This document shows positions 1 to 8,419 of a stretch of DNA of 64,000 nt, in pieces. Source of the stretch: Firmicutes bacterium UBA6113 (GTDB lineage Bacteria > Bacillota > Clostridia > Tissierellales > Sedimentibacteraceae). Within the stretch, counting starts at the first letter, position 1, and every line of letters begins with the position of its first letter. The position numbers were made by a program, and so were the translations under genes. Location: assembly GCA_002422545.1 (NCBI GenBank), contig DIWF01000013.1:1-64000 (forward strand), read 5' to 3'. The notes under the pieces were generated by a model. That model made no database searches, was not told the origin of the DNA, and was given only the letters and a program-made list of their open reading frames with translations.

Positions 1-42
1 GTCTATCCTATAGGTACCATTTTACACATCAGCCATTTTTAT

Positions 43-1287
43 TTATTTAAGATTGTCAAGCACTCTTTTTATCTTTGCTGGTGAAACTCTGCACTTTTCT
101 TCTGAAACAGCACATACTGCAAAACGTAGTCCTTTTTTCAAAGCTACTACAAACAGATTTTCTTTAATCAGTTCTTCGGAAGCTTTCTTTGCGTTGCTGC
201 AAGGTATGCTAACGAAAAATCCGTCTCTGTAAGGAAGTATTTCAAGACCTGCTTCCTTTGCTCCTTCCACAAATGCATCCGCACGTTTTCTGAGCATTGT
301 CTTTGTTGCATTAACTTCGTCTTCATATGCCTTAGTCTTTGCAGGATCTTTTGCGATGTTTGTCATTACTGACATAGCAGCTCTTGTTCCGTTTGACCAA
401 TTTGCTCTGTTTGCATGCATTGCTGAATAGAAGAATTCATTGGCAACATCCTCGTTTGAAGATATTCCGATTGCAGCACCTGATCTCATGCCGTACATTG
501 TGTATCCTTTTGACATGCTGTATGCCACTATTACAAATATGTTTTCAGGAAGATTGCTGAATTTTGTGAAGAATTTTCTTCTTTCATTTCCAATTCCCGC
601 ATAGTCGATGTATGCTGAGTCTACAACTATTATAATTTTGTTTTCAGAATCTTTTGCATTTTCTTTGGCAATGTTTAAAACTTCATCCCATTCCTCGTCA
701 GAAAGGCTGTATCCTGTAGGATTGTTTGCCGGAGTATTGATTATTGTAACAAGTCTTTTTTGCTTCTTAATCAATTCTTCAAATTTTTCTTTAAATGATA
801 TTATGTTGAATTCGCCCTTGTCATTGAACAGTTCATAATTTGTTACTGTTCTTCCGAATTCTTCAGAAATTGTAACATAAGGAGCCCAGAACCAGTCACA
901 TACCAATATGGAATCTCCAGGATTAGTGTAATTCCAGATAGCGTGTCTTACTGAACCTGTTCCTCCCGGCGTTGCCACTGCTTTTATGTAAGCGTCAGGT
1001 CTGTATCCTTTAAAACATGCATCCTGAATAGCTTCAAGGAAGTCTGGCTGACCAGCAACTTGTGCATAGGCAGCTATGTCTGCATTTGGTAAAGATTTTA
1101 ATTCACTGTATACGGTTTCAAGGCATATAAGATTTCCATCGTCGTCAACCAATGCTCCTAGTGTAGAATCAATAACATTGTCTTTGCCGTATTTTTCAAT
1201 TGCTTCTTTTGCCTTAGCAGCCAGTCCAAAGATAGCATCATTTTCCAGCGGCCATACAGCATGATCGGCAACCATTTTAAATGACAT
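43..1287 (-). CDS. Class I/II PLP-dependent aminotransferase
   Basis: This 414-residue protein has the fold-type I aminotransferase signatures. There is an NNPTG motif at residues 188-192, D223 and Y226 to hold the pyridine ring, the Schiff-base lysine K260 in a YSMSKGY context, and R268 in the MYGMRSG phosphate-binding stretch. It probably transfers the amino group between an aromatic or aliphatic amino acid and a 2-oxo acid in the cytosol; the substrate cannot be read from sequence. The ATG has a GAGGTGAT ribosome binding site and lies behind a TTGACT/TAGAAT promoter. It is monocistronic and transcribed away from the tRNA-Lys gene. Family assignment is firm. Confidence 0.9.
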   Translation of the reverse strand: MSFKMVADHAVWPLENDAIFGLAAKAKEAIEKYGKDNVIDSTLGALVDDDGNLICLETVYSELKSLPNADIAAYAQVAGQPDFLEAIQDACFKGYRPDAYIKAVATPGGTGSVRHAIWNYTNPGDSILVCDWFWAPYVTISEEFGRTVTNYELFNDKGEFNIISFKEKFEELIKKQKRLVTIINTPANNPTGYSLSDEEWDEVLNIAKENAKDSENKIIIVVDSAYIDYAGIGNERRKFFTKFSNLPENIFVIVAYSMSKGYTMYGMRSGAAIGISSNEDVANEFFYSAMHANRANWSNGTRAAMSVMTNIAKDPAKTKAYEDEVNATKTMLRKRADAFVEGAKEAGLEILPYRDGFFVSIPCSNAKKASEELIKENLFVVALKKGLRFAVCAVSEEKCRVSPAKIKRVLDNLK

Positions 1288-1317
1288 AACATCACCTCAT
1301 TAATTATTATTTTGTTA

Positions 1318-1346
1318 ATTCTAACATTATAAAAAATATAAGTCAA
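1318..1346 (-). promoter_or_regulatory. Sigma-A-type promoter of the aminotransferase gene
   Basis: Read on the minus strand, TTGACT (1346-1341) and TAGAAT (1323-1318) are separated by exactly 17 bases, about 30 bases upstream of the aminotransferase start. Confidence 0.6.
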
Positions 1347-1433
1347 TGATTAAGTAATATATCGCTGCCTTCAAAGACTTTGAAAGCTAAAATATGCATT
1401 ATTATAAAATGCTAGAAAAATATGAAAAAATAG

Positions 1434-1462
1434 TTGACAAGAAAGGACAATATTGTTATTAT
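1434..1462 (+). promoter_or_regulatory. Promoter of tRNA-Lys
   Basis: A consensus TTGACA (1434-1439) and TATTAT (1457-1462) are 17 bases apart and end 27 bases before the mature tRNA 5' end, as expected for a stable RNA gene. Confidence 0.75.
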
Positions 1463-1489
1463 ATAAAAGTTCTCAAAAAAAATTAATAT

Positions 1490-1565
1490 GATCCATTAGC
1501 TCAGCAGGCAGAGCACTTGACTTTTAATCAAGGTGTCCGGCGTTCGAATCGCCGATGGATCACCA
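1490..1565 (+). tRNA. tRNA-Lys (anticodon TTT)
   Basis: The 76-nt cloverleaf includes an encoded CCA end. The acceptor arms GATCCAT and ATGGATC pair perfectly. The D-loop has the TAGCTC...GGCAGAGC pattern, the anticodon stem CTTGA/TCAAG closes a CTTTTAA loop with anticodon TTT, and the T-loop is GTTCGAATC. It stands alone with its own promoter and terminator. Confidence 0.97.
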
Positions 1566-1572
1566 TTACAAA

Positions 1573-1616
1573 CAACATTTGACGATCTTAGCGACGTTGA
1601 ATGTTGCTTTTTTTTA
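1573..1616 (+). terminator. Terminator of tRNA-Lys
   Basis: CAACATT and AATGTTG form a perfect 7-bp stem around a 20-base interior, followed directly by a run of eight or nine T. Confidence 0.7.
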
Positions 1617-1736
1617 TAAATTTTTTCTTATTTATTTTTGTTTTCAACATTTTTCAACAAAATCTGCTCTATAAAAAATGTATATTCTTATGAGTGAAGT
1701 AAAAATAATTTAATTTAGCGAAGCGAAGGGGAACAA

Positions 1737-3035
1737 ATGTTACTTAAAGATGAGAAAGTTAATAACGAAAAACATGGATCAACAAGAGGAGGCGACAAGA
1801 AGGAAACAAAAATCAATAATGTTAAAGATGTACCGACAAGTGGATGCAACGAGCAAAATTCAAGAATTAGTGACAAAGATGAAACAACAAGGATGTGCAG
1901 CGGGCAGGATGCAAAAAATCAAAGCGAAAAGATGGCCGCTCTTGGCCAGCTTGCAGGAGGAATTGCCCATGATTTCAACAATCAGCTCATGAGCATAATC
2001 GGAAATGCAACAATGATTCAAAAGACAGACGATATTGAAAGAATAAGAGAATATGCCGAAAGAATAATTCACATATCTCAAAGTACAGCAAACCTCACGA
2101 AAAAGATATTGATGTTTTCAAAGAGGGAAAGCAGCATAAACAAGCCTGTCAATTTAAAAAGCATCATGGACAACACATACAACATGGTTGAATCAATATT
2201 GAGCAAAAAAATTGAACTTAGTTACAGCTACCAGGCATCTAACAAGGTTATTCTCGGTGATGAGGCCCAGGTGGAGAGCATGATTGTAAATCTCATATTG
2301 AATTCAAAGGATGCTCTTGATGATTCCTTTGGAAAAATTAAAATCGGCGCAGAAGATACAGTTATATTTTCTGAAACGGTTCTTAGCCACGGAGAAATGA
2401 TAAAACCGGGAAATTATATCAAAGTATATGTGGAAGACAACGGCAAAGGAATTAAAGACGAAGTGCTCAATCGCATTTTTGAGCCTTATTTCACTACCAA
2501 AAACAAAACAAAGGGAACAGGACTTGGCCTGTCTGTTGTTTTTGGAACAGTAAAATCCCATTCAGGCTATATCAATGTTGAGAGCCAGCACGACATGGGT
2601 ACACTCTTTGAAATATTTTTGCCGGTTTATGTAAAGAAAGAAAAAACAAAAAAAGAGATGGAGATGGATCTTAACAGCAACATAATAATGCTTGTGGATG
2701 ATGACATCAATGTTCTTGACGTGGAAACGGAAATACTTGAAGATTTAGGTTATGATGTTGTGAAATTCAGCGAGCCGGCTAAAGCCCTGGAGTTTTACAA
2801 TTCAAACTGCAACAACATTGCTTTTTCCGTAATTGATATATCCATGCCTGTAATGACAGGAAGACAACTATACGAACATATGCAGATTAAAAAGAAGGAT
2901 GCTGCAGCAATTTTTATAACGGGCTATGCAAGGCAGGCAGATTATGAGGAGCTTACCAGAAATGGAGCGGTCATAATTGAGAAACCTTTTACATATGAAG
3001 ATTTATCAACACAAATAGCTAAAATTTACATGTAG
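1737..3035 (+). CDS. Soluble hybrid histidine kinase with C-terminal receiver domain
   Basis: This 432-residue protein has no membrane segment and no recognisable sensor domain. Residues 1-60 are polar and low in complexity. The H-box GGIAHDFNN puts the phospho-accepting histidine at 78. A HATPase_c domain follows, with N-box VNLILNSKDAL, G1 box DNGKGI and G2 box GTGLGLS. A complete receiver domain begins near residue 316 with the acidic VDDD, the phospho-acceptor aspartate in VIDISMP, and a KPF lysine. The layout resembles NtrB/PAS-type hybrid kinases without the PAS domain. It probably phosphorylates its own receiver or passes phosphate to a separate partner; the signal is unknown. No response-regulator gene is adjacent. 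Confidence 0.88.
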   Translation: MLLKDEKVNNEKHGSTRGGDKKETKINNVKDVPTSGCNEQNSRISDKDETTRMCSGQDAKNQSEKMAALGQLAGGIAHDFNNQLMSIIGNATMIQKTDDIERIREYAERIIHISQSTANLTKKILMFSKRESSINKPVNLKSIMDNTYNMVESILSKKIELSYSYQASNKVILGDEAQVESMIVNLILNSKDALDDSFGKIKIGAEDTVIFSETVLSHGEMIKPGNYIKVYVEDNGKGIKDEVLNRIFEPYFTTKNKTKGTGLGLSVVFGTVKSHSGYINVESQHDMGTLFEIFLPVYVKKEKTKKEMEMDLNSNIIMLVDDDINVLDVETEILEDLGYDVVKFSEPAKALEFYNSNCNNIAFSVIDISMPVMTGRQLYEHMQIKKKDAAAIFITGYARQADYEELTRNGAVIIEKPFTYEDLSTQIAKIYM

Positions 3036-3045
3036 TGAATGCAGC

Positions 3046-3084
3046 AGCGACAATAGAAGATATGCGCTTTTCTGTCGCTTTTTA
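3046..3084 (+). terminator. Terminator downstream of the hybrid kinase
   Basis: AGCGACA (3046-3052) pairs with TGTCGCT (3073-3079), followed by TTTTT. It lies ten bases after the kinase stop codon. Confidence 0.6.
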
Positions 3085-3108
3085 CGATTGTGATTAATAA
3101 AACCGTCG

Positions 3109-3158
3109 GTGTCCGGTATTGTTAAGATAACTTAACAATATTTCGGGCACTTTCTTTT
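3109..3158 (+). terminator. Second hairpin with T-rich tail before the prs-like gene
   Basis: A long imperfect stem, GTGTCCGGTATTGTTAAG against CTTAACAATA...CGGGCAC, is capped by ATAA and followed by TTTCTTTT. It ends where the next promoter begins, so it probably insulates the two transcription units. Confidence 0.55.
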
Positions 3159-3184
3159 GACAATTGATAAATTTTTGATAGAAT
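3157..3184 (+). promoter_or_regulatory. Promoter of the prs-like gene
   Basis: TTGACA (3157-3162) and TAGAAT (3179-3184) are 16 bases apart, 43 bases upstream of the start codon. Confidence 0.6.
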
Positions 3185-3226
3185 GTAAAAGGAAATGAAA
3201 GCATTGTTTTAAAACAGGAGGAAAAA

Positions 3227-4378
3227 ATGAATATAAATGATTATGTGTACAATGAACCTAAACCATTTGGAGACTTGTCAATTGTTGCGATGAAAGGCTG
3301 TGAAGAAATAGCCGCAAAGATAGATTACTATTTGAAAGAATGGAGACAGGATAACAATGGTGTTATATATTCAGAAGGTTCAAATCCTGTAAGAACATAT
3401 TTGCTGGATGCTGTTTGTCCTAGATTTGGATCAGGTGAAGCAAAAGGTGTTATCAATGAAACTGTAAGAGGCCATGACATATTTATAATATCTGATGTTT
3501 TTAATTATGGAGTAAAATTCAAGATGTACGGCATGGACGTTCCCATGAGTCCGGATGATCATTATCAGGACCTGAAAAGGGTTATAGCAGCCATGAACGG
3601 CAAGGCAAAAAGAATTACGGTCATCATGCCTATGCTTTATGAAGGAAGACAGCACAAAAGAGCTTCTAGAGAATCACTGGATTGTGCACTTGCTCTTCAG
3701 GAACTTACCAATATGGGAGTTGAAAATATAATTTCATTTGATATTCATGACCCAAGAGTTCAAAATGCAATTCCTCTTCATGGGTTTGAAGATTTCCATC
3801 CTCATTATCAAATGATAAAGGCATTTGTAAGAACTGTTCCGGATGCAACAATAGACAGAAATCACCTTATGGTTATTTCTCCTGATGAAGGCGGGATGAC
3901 AAGATGCATGTACTATGCTTCTGTTATGGAACTGGATCTTGGAATGTTCTACAAGAGAAGAGATTATTCTGTGATTGTAAACGGCAAGAATCCTGTTATA
4001 AGCCATGAGTTCCTCGGTGACAACGTGGAAGGCAAGGATGTAATAGTAGTAGATGACATGATTGCTTCTGGCGACTCAATGATTGATGTTGCAAAGAAGC
4101 TGAAGGAAAGAAAGGCAAGAAACGTCTATGTTTTCTCTTCATTCGGATTGTTTACAGAAGGATATGACAAATTTGACAAAGCTTTTGAAGAAGGAACAAT
4201 AACAAGAATTTTTACATCTAACATGATATACAGAAAACCTGAACTCCTTCAAAAACCTTGGTACACTGAAGTGGACATGTCAAAATATATAGCAAACATA
4301 ATAGACACATTGAACTATGACAGATCTTTAAGCGAGCTTCTGGATCCTGTTCAAAAAATTAAAAAACTGCTTAAATAA
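3227..4378 (+). CDS. prs: Ribose-phosphate pyrophosphokinase (PRPP synthetase family)
   Basis: Members of this family transfer pyrophosphate from ATP to ribose 5-phosphate to make PRPP for nucleotide, histidine and tryptophan synthesis. The PRPP-binding loop VIVVDDMIASGDS is near residue 270. The catalytic flexible-loop region YEGRQHKRASRES and the FDIHDPRVQ segment match PRPP synthetase. At 383 residues it is longer than the usual 310-320, with a longer N-terminus and insertions, so it belongs to a long clostridial variant and not to the housekeeping short form. An AGGAGG ribosome binding site precedes the ATG. It is monocistronic. Whether it is the only prs in the genome cannot be seen here. 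Confidence 0.85.
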   Translation: MNINDYVYNEPKPFGDLSIVAMKGCEEIAAKIDYYLKEWRQDNNGVIYSEGSNPVRTYLLDAVCPRFGSGEAKGVINETVRGHDIFIISDVFNYGVKFKMYGMDVPMSPDDHYQDLKRVIAAMNGKAKRITVIMPMLYEGRQHKRASRESLDCALALQELTNMGVENIISFDIHDPRVQNAIPLHGFEDFHPHYQMIKAFVRTVPDATIDRNHLMVISPDEGGMTRCMYYASVMELDLGMFYKRRDYSVIVNGKNPVISHEFLGDNVEGKDVIVVDDMIASGDSMIDVAKKLKERKARNVYVFSSFGLFTEGYDKFDKAFEEGTITRIFTSNMIYRKPELLQKPWYTEVDMSKYIANIIDTLNYDRSLSELLDPVQKIKKLLK

Positions 4379-4386
4379 TTACTAAG

Positions 4387-4413
4387 ATGTCTGTTTAAAA
4401 GCAGACATTTTTA
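4387..4413 (+). terminator. Terminator of the prs-like gene
   Basis: ATGTCTG and CAGACAT form a perfect stem followed by TTTTTATT, eight bases after the stop codon. Confidence 0.75.
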
Positions 4414-4477
4414 TTCTTTAAAAATAATTTAAATACTTTTAATTATTAGGTTTATGACAAGGTAACTTTTGACCGTG

Positions 4478-4543
4478 TCATTCTGAGGGCGTAGCCAGAA
4501 AGATGCCCTAACCCTATTTTTCAGGTGTTTTTCTGAAAAATAG
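4478..4543. repeat. Intergenic repeat-like segment with an 11-bp perfect hairpin
   Basis: The stretch begins with GTCATTCTGAGGGCGTAGCC, which resembles a CATTCTGAG-type intergenic repeat found in many bacteria. It ends in CTATTTTTCAG (4514-4524) and CTGAAAAATAG (4533-4543), a perfect 11-bp inverted repeat with an 8-base loop. It lies between the prs terminator and the mreB promoter. The link to a known repeat family is from memory and not tested. Confidence 0.4.
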
Positions 4544-4563
4544 CATTAGCAAAAACAAAAAAA

Positions 4564-4592
4564 TTGAAATCATACAAATAATGTGGTATAAT
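4564..4592 (+). promoter_or_regulatory. Promoter candidate for mreB
   Basis: TTGAAA (4564-4569) and TATAAT (4587-4592) are 17 bases apart, with an extended TGG before the -10 box. A second TGGTATAAT lies at 4612-4620 and could be an alternative start. Confidence 0.5.
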
Positions 4593-4679
4593 TTTTATCA
4601 TTGTATCATTATGGTATAATTTGTATAATTTGAATAAAAATAAGTAAAATATATGAAAAGGAAATTCAGGAGGATAAAA

Positions 4680-5711
4680 ATGAGTTTCAGAATGGACATT
4701 GGAATCGACCTTGGTACTGCCAGCGTATTAGTATATATCAAAGGCAAAGGAATAGTAATAAACGAACCTTCTGTTGTTGCAATAGATATAAATACTAATA
4801 AAATACTCGAGGTTGGTGAAGAAGCAAGAAAAATGCTAGGTCGTACACCAGGCAACATAGTTGCCATAAGACCTTTGAGGGACGGCGTAATTTCAGATTT
4901 CGACATAACAGAGAAGATGCTGAAATACTTCATAAAGAAGGCAGTAGGAAATTCAATAATAAAACCAAGGGTTATAATATGCGTTCCAAGCGGAGTTACA
5001 GAAGTTGAAAAAAGAGCTGTCCTGGAAGCGAGCAACAATGCGGGAGCAAAGAAAACATACTTAATAGAAGAACCTGTTGCTGCTGCCATAGGAGCAGGCC
5101 TTGACATAACAAGACCTTCAGGACATATGATTATAGACATGGGTGGCGGTACTACAGACATTGCAGTTATTTCTCTGGGAGGAATAGTTGTTAGCAAATC
5201 AATAAAAATTGCCGGAGACAAGTGCGACGACGCAATAGTGAGATATGTAAGAAAGAAATACAATGTGATGATAGGCTTAAGAAGTGCAGAAGAGCTTAAA
5301 ATAAACATTGGAACGGCATTCCCTGAAGAAGAGGAAAAATTCATGGAAGTGAGAGGCAGGAACCTAGTTACTGGACTTCCTGTTAATTTGACAATTTCTT
5401 CATCTGACATGCTGGAAGCTCTGGAAGAAACAATTACTTCCATTGCAGATGCTGTACATTCAGTTCTTGAAAAAACTCCTCCTGAACTGGCTGCTGACAT
5501 AAGCGAAAAGGGAATAATCATGACAGGCGGCGGATGCCTCATAAGAGGCCTTGACAAGTTAATAGGCAAAAGAACAGGACTAAATGTTGCAATTGCAGAT
5601 GATGCCATATCATGTGTAGCAAAAGGAACAGGACAGTCACTGGAGCACATGGATGTTCTTAAGGATTCATTGATAACTGAAAACATTAAAACAAACTACA
5701 GCGGATCTTAA
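4680..5711 (+). CDS. mreB: MreB/Mbl-family rod-shape actin homologue
   Basis: This bacterial actin polymerises under the membrane and positions the elongation wall-synthesis machinery. The 343-residue protein shows the actin-ATPase motifs GIDLGTASV near the start, DMGGGTTDIAVIS in the middle and TGGGCLIRGL near the end. I place the start at 4680 and not at the upstream in-frame ATG at 4653, because AGGAGG (4668-4673) sits six bases before it and the protein then begins like MreB. There is no mreC or mreD beside it; it stands alone before galU. In many Firmicutes an mbl/mreB-type gene follows spoIIID, but here spoIIID is 15 kb away. MreB, Mbl and MreBH cannot be told apart from this sequence alone. 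Confidence 0.9.
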   Translation: MSFRMDIGIDLGTASVLVYIKGKGIVINEPSVVAIDINTNKILEVGEEARKMLGRTPGNIVAIRPLRDGVISDFDITEKMLKYFIKKAVGNSIIKPRVIICVPSGVTEVEKRAVLEASNNAGAKKTYLIEEPVAAAIGAGLDITRPSGHMIIDMGGGTTDIAVISLGGIVVSKSIKIAGDKCDDAIVRYVRKKYNVMIGLRSAEELKINIGTAFPEEEEKFMEVRGRNLVTGLPVNLTISSSDMLEALEETITSIADAVHSVLEKTPPELAADISEKGIIMTGGGCLIRGLDKLIGKRTGLNVAIADDAISCVAKGTGQSLEHMDVLKDSLITENIKTNYSGS

Positions 5712-5721
5712 TGATAGTCAA

Positions 5722-5761
5722 AATCAATAGGTTAAGTTAGCTTAATCTATTGATTTGTTTT
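5722..5761 (+). terminator. Terminator of mreB
   Basis: A 15-bp stem (5722-5736 with 5741-5755, one G-T pair) with loop TTAG is followed by TGTTTT. The upstream in-frame ATG of the galU frame lies inside this hairpin, which argues against it as the galU start. Confidence 0.75.
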
Positions 5762-5797
5762 AAATTGAGGCTAACATTACACAAAACGAGGTTAAAT

Positions 5798-6664
5798 ATG
5801 AAAATTAAAAAAGCAGTTATACCTGCAGCTGGACTAGGAACAAGGTTTTTGCCGGCAACAAAAGCAATTCCCAAGGAAATGCTCCCCATAGTCGACAAAC
5901 CGACAATACAGTACATAGTAGAGGAAGTAATTGCTTCTGGCATAGAAGATGTATTAATCATTACCGGAAGAAACAAGGGCTCAATAGAAGAACATTTTGA
6001 CAGAGCTTATGAACTTGAAGACAATCTGGAAAAAAATCACAAAGAAGAGATGCTTGAAGAAGTGAGAAAAATTTCCAAGATGATAAACATACATACAGTT
6101 AGGCAAAAAGATCCACTAGGACTGGGTCATGCTGTTTATTGCGCAAAATCATTTGTTGGCAATGAACCATTTGCAGTTCTTCTGGGAGATGACATAGTTG
6201 ATTCCCAAAAGCCATGTTTAAAACAAATGATTGAAATATTTGAAGAATACAACTCCACAATTCTCGGAGTGCAGCCGGTGGGGTGGGAAAATGTTAACAA
6301 GTACGGAATTGTGTCTGGAAACAAATTAAATGACAAGATGTATTCCGTCAAGGACCTAGTTGAAAAGCCATCGGCAGACAAGGCTCCTACAAACATTGCA
6401 ATATTAGGAAGATATATTATCACACCTAAAATATTTGAAATACTTGAAAATACAAAAAAAGGCGTGGGTGGAGAAATTCAGCTCACAGACGGTTTAAAAG
6501 ACCTTTGTAATATTGAGGATGTTTTTGCATATATTTTTGAAGGCAGGAGATACGACGTTGGCAGCAAGATAGGTTTTCTTGAAGCAACGGTTGACTTTGC
6601 GCTTAAAAGAGATGATTTAAAAGACAGTTTTAAATCATATTTAAGCAAAATAAATTTAAATTAA
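5798..6664 (+). CDS. galU: UTP-glucose-1-phosphate uridylyltransferase
   Basis: GalU makes UDP-glucose from UTP and glucose 1-phosphate. The 288-residue protein begins MKIKKAVIPAAGLGTRFLP, containing the nucleotidyltransferase signature GLGTRFLPATKAIPKE. It also has the family segments GLGHAVYCAK, LLGDDI and VEKP. I chose the ATG at 5798 over one at 5750 because the canonical GalU N-terminus starts there. The phosphoglucomutase gene that supplies its substrate follows after 11 bases, so the two form a UDP-glucose operon feeding wall or surface polysaccharide synthesis. Confidence 0.95.
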   Translation: MKIKKAVIPAAGLGTRFLPATKAIPKEMLPIVDKPTIQYIVEEVIASGIEDVLIITGRNKGSIEEHFDRAYELEDNLEKNHKEEMLEEVRKISKMINIHTVRQKDPLGLGHAVYCAKSFVGNEPFAVLLGDDIVDSQKPCLKQMIEIFEEYNSTILGVQPVGWENVNKYGIVSGNKLNDKMYSVKDLVEKPSADKAPTNIAILGRYIITPKIFEILENTKKGVGGEIQLTDGLKDLCNIEDVFAYIFEGRRYDVGSKIGFLEATVDFALKRDDLKDSFKSYLSKINLN

Positions 6665-6675
6665 GAGGTGTTGTC

Positions 6676-8385
6676 ATGTACAGAGAAAAATTGGATATAT
6701 GGCTGGAAAGTCCGTATGTAGATGAATCCTTGAAAGAAGAACTGAAAAAAATCGAGAAAATCGAAAACGAAGTTGAGGACAGATTCTACAGAGAATTGGA
6801 GTTCGGCACAGGAGGCATGCGGGGAAAAATAGGTGCAGGTACAAACCGCATGAATTTTGTTACTGTAGCTAAGGCAACACAAGGTATTGCTGATTTTCTG
6901 AACAAAAAATACAACGGTGAGGCGATTAGCGCTGCCATTGCCTATGACTCAAGAAACATGTCGAAGGAGTTTGCCAGTAAGACAGCATCTGTTTTTGCAT
7001 CAAACAACATAAAGGTGTACTTGTTTGAAAGCTTAAGGCCGACGCCTGAACTTTCATTTGCAGTGAGACATTACGGCTGCAAGGCCGGCGTTGTTATAAC
7101 TGCAAGCCATAATCCTCCGGAATATAACGGCTACAAGGTTTATGACCAGTACGGTGGACAGGTTGTTGAGGATGCCGATGAAATAATCAGCATGATTAAC
7201 AAGGTTAACCTTAAGGATATTAAATTAACGACTGAAAGTAATGACAATATTGTAATAATTGGAAATGAACTTGACACAATCTACATAAATGAAGTTAAGA
7301 AATTAAGTATCAGAGATGATGTGGACAAAAATTTAAAAATAATTTACACTCCGCTTCATGGAACAGGAAACATGCCTGTGAGAAGGGTGCTGGATGAACT
7401 TGGTTACAAGAATGTTCTTGTTGTAAAGGAACAGGAAATTCCTGATCCCATGTTTTCAACAGTGAAGTCACCAAATCCGGAAGAAATCAGCGCCTTTGAA
7501 ATTGCAATCAAAAGGGCAGAAGAATTGAGCGGTGAAATAATCATTGGAACAGATCCTGACTGTGACAGAGTAGGTCTGGTTGTAAAAGATAGCGAAGGAC
7601 AATATGTACCGCTGAATGGAAATCAGACAGGGGCATTGCTGTTGAACTACGTGTTGAGCTCTCTTGATGAAAAGGGAATGATTCCGGAAAATGCAGCAGT
7701 TGTAAAAACAATTGTTACAAGTGAAATAGGAAGAGCCATAGCATCCATGTACAATGTTGCAAGCTTTGACACATTGACAGGATTCAAATATATTGCTGAA
7801 TTGATGCAGAAATTTGAAGATACTAAATCCAACAGCTTTATTTTCGGATATGAAGAAAGCTACGGGTATCTGGCAGGAACATTTGTCAGAGACAAGGATG
7901 CAGTGATTGCTAGCATGCTCATTTGCGAGATGGCTGCATATTATAAGAAAAACGGGAAAACATTATTAGAGGGTCTTAAGGATATTTACAGGAAACATGG
8001 TTATTATATTGAAGAAACAATTTCTATTACATTTGCCGGAGTCTCAGGTCAAAGCAAAATGAAGGCAATAATGGAAAACTTCAGAGAAAACAAACTTTTT
8101 TCAATTGCAGGCAAGAACATACCATATGTTTATGACTATAAAATGGGAATTTCATTGAACCTTGTGACAGGCAAGACGGAAGAATTGAGCTATCCAAAGT
8201 CAGATGTTCTAAAATTCTGTTTTGAGGATGGGTCATGGCTGGTGCTTAGACCTTCAGGCACAGAGCCAAAACTAAAAGTATATTTTTCAATCAATGAAGA
8301 AAATGAGAGCAAATCCACGCAGGTTTTGGAAAATATCAAGAAAGAAATATTAAGTATAATTGACCGCATTCAGATAAACAACTAA
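6676..8385 (+). CDS. pgcA: Phosphoglucomutase / phosphomannomutase (alpha-D-phosphohexomutase)
   Basis: The enzyme interconverts glucose 6-phosphate and glucose 1-phosphate. At 569 residues it has the full four-domain length of the PgcA type. The phospho-serine loop is TASHNPPEYNGYK, the magnesium loop GTDPDCDR, the sugar-binding loop GYEESYGYL, and the phosphate-binding loop RPSGTEPKLK. An AAGAGGTG ribosome binding site precedes the ATG. It is co-transcribed with galU, whose substrate it makes. Family assignment is firm; glucose preference over mannose is inferred from the galU neighbour. Confidence 0.93.
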   Translation: MYREKLDIWLESPYVDESLKEELKKIEKIENEVEDRFYRELEFGTGGMRGKIGAGTNRMNFVTVAKATQGIADFLNKKYNGEAISAAIAYDSRNMSKEFASKTASVFASNNIKVYLFESLRPTPELSFAVRHYGCKAGVVITASHNPPEYNGYKVYDQYGGQVVEDADEIISMINKVNLKDIKLTTESNDNIVIIGNELDTIYINEVKKLSIRDDVDKNLKIIYTPLHGTGNMPVRRVLDELGYKNVLVVKEQEIPDPMFSTVKSPNPEEISAFEIAIKRAEELSGEIIIGTDPDCDRVGLVVKDSEGQYVPLNGNQTGALLLNYVLSSLDEKGMIPENAAVVKTIVTSEIGRAIASMYNVASFDTLTGFKYIAELMQKFEDTKSNSFIFGYEESYGYLAGTFVRDKDAVIASMLICEMAAYYKKNGKTLLEGLKDIYRKHGYYIEETISITFAGVSGQSKMKAIMENFRENKLFSIAGKNIPYVYDYKMGISLNLVTGKTEELSYPKSDVLKFCFEDGSWLVLRPSGTEPKLKVYFSINEENESKSTQVLENIKKEILSIIDRIQINN

Positions 8386-8419
8386 TGCAGTTAAAATAAA
8401 ATATAGGGAGGCTGTAAAT

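Noticed and set aside
1750..1992. A second plus-strand frame at the start of the hybrid kinase gene
   Set aside because: It overlaps the low-complexity kinase start and ends inside the H-box region; no ribosome binding site and no motif.
4598..5686. A 362-codon open frame on the minus strand opposite mreB
   Set aside because: It is the shadow of mreB, rich in Ser/Thr/Pro as such shadows are, with no ribosome binding site and no family motifs.
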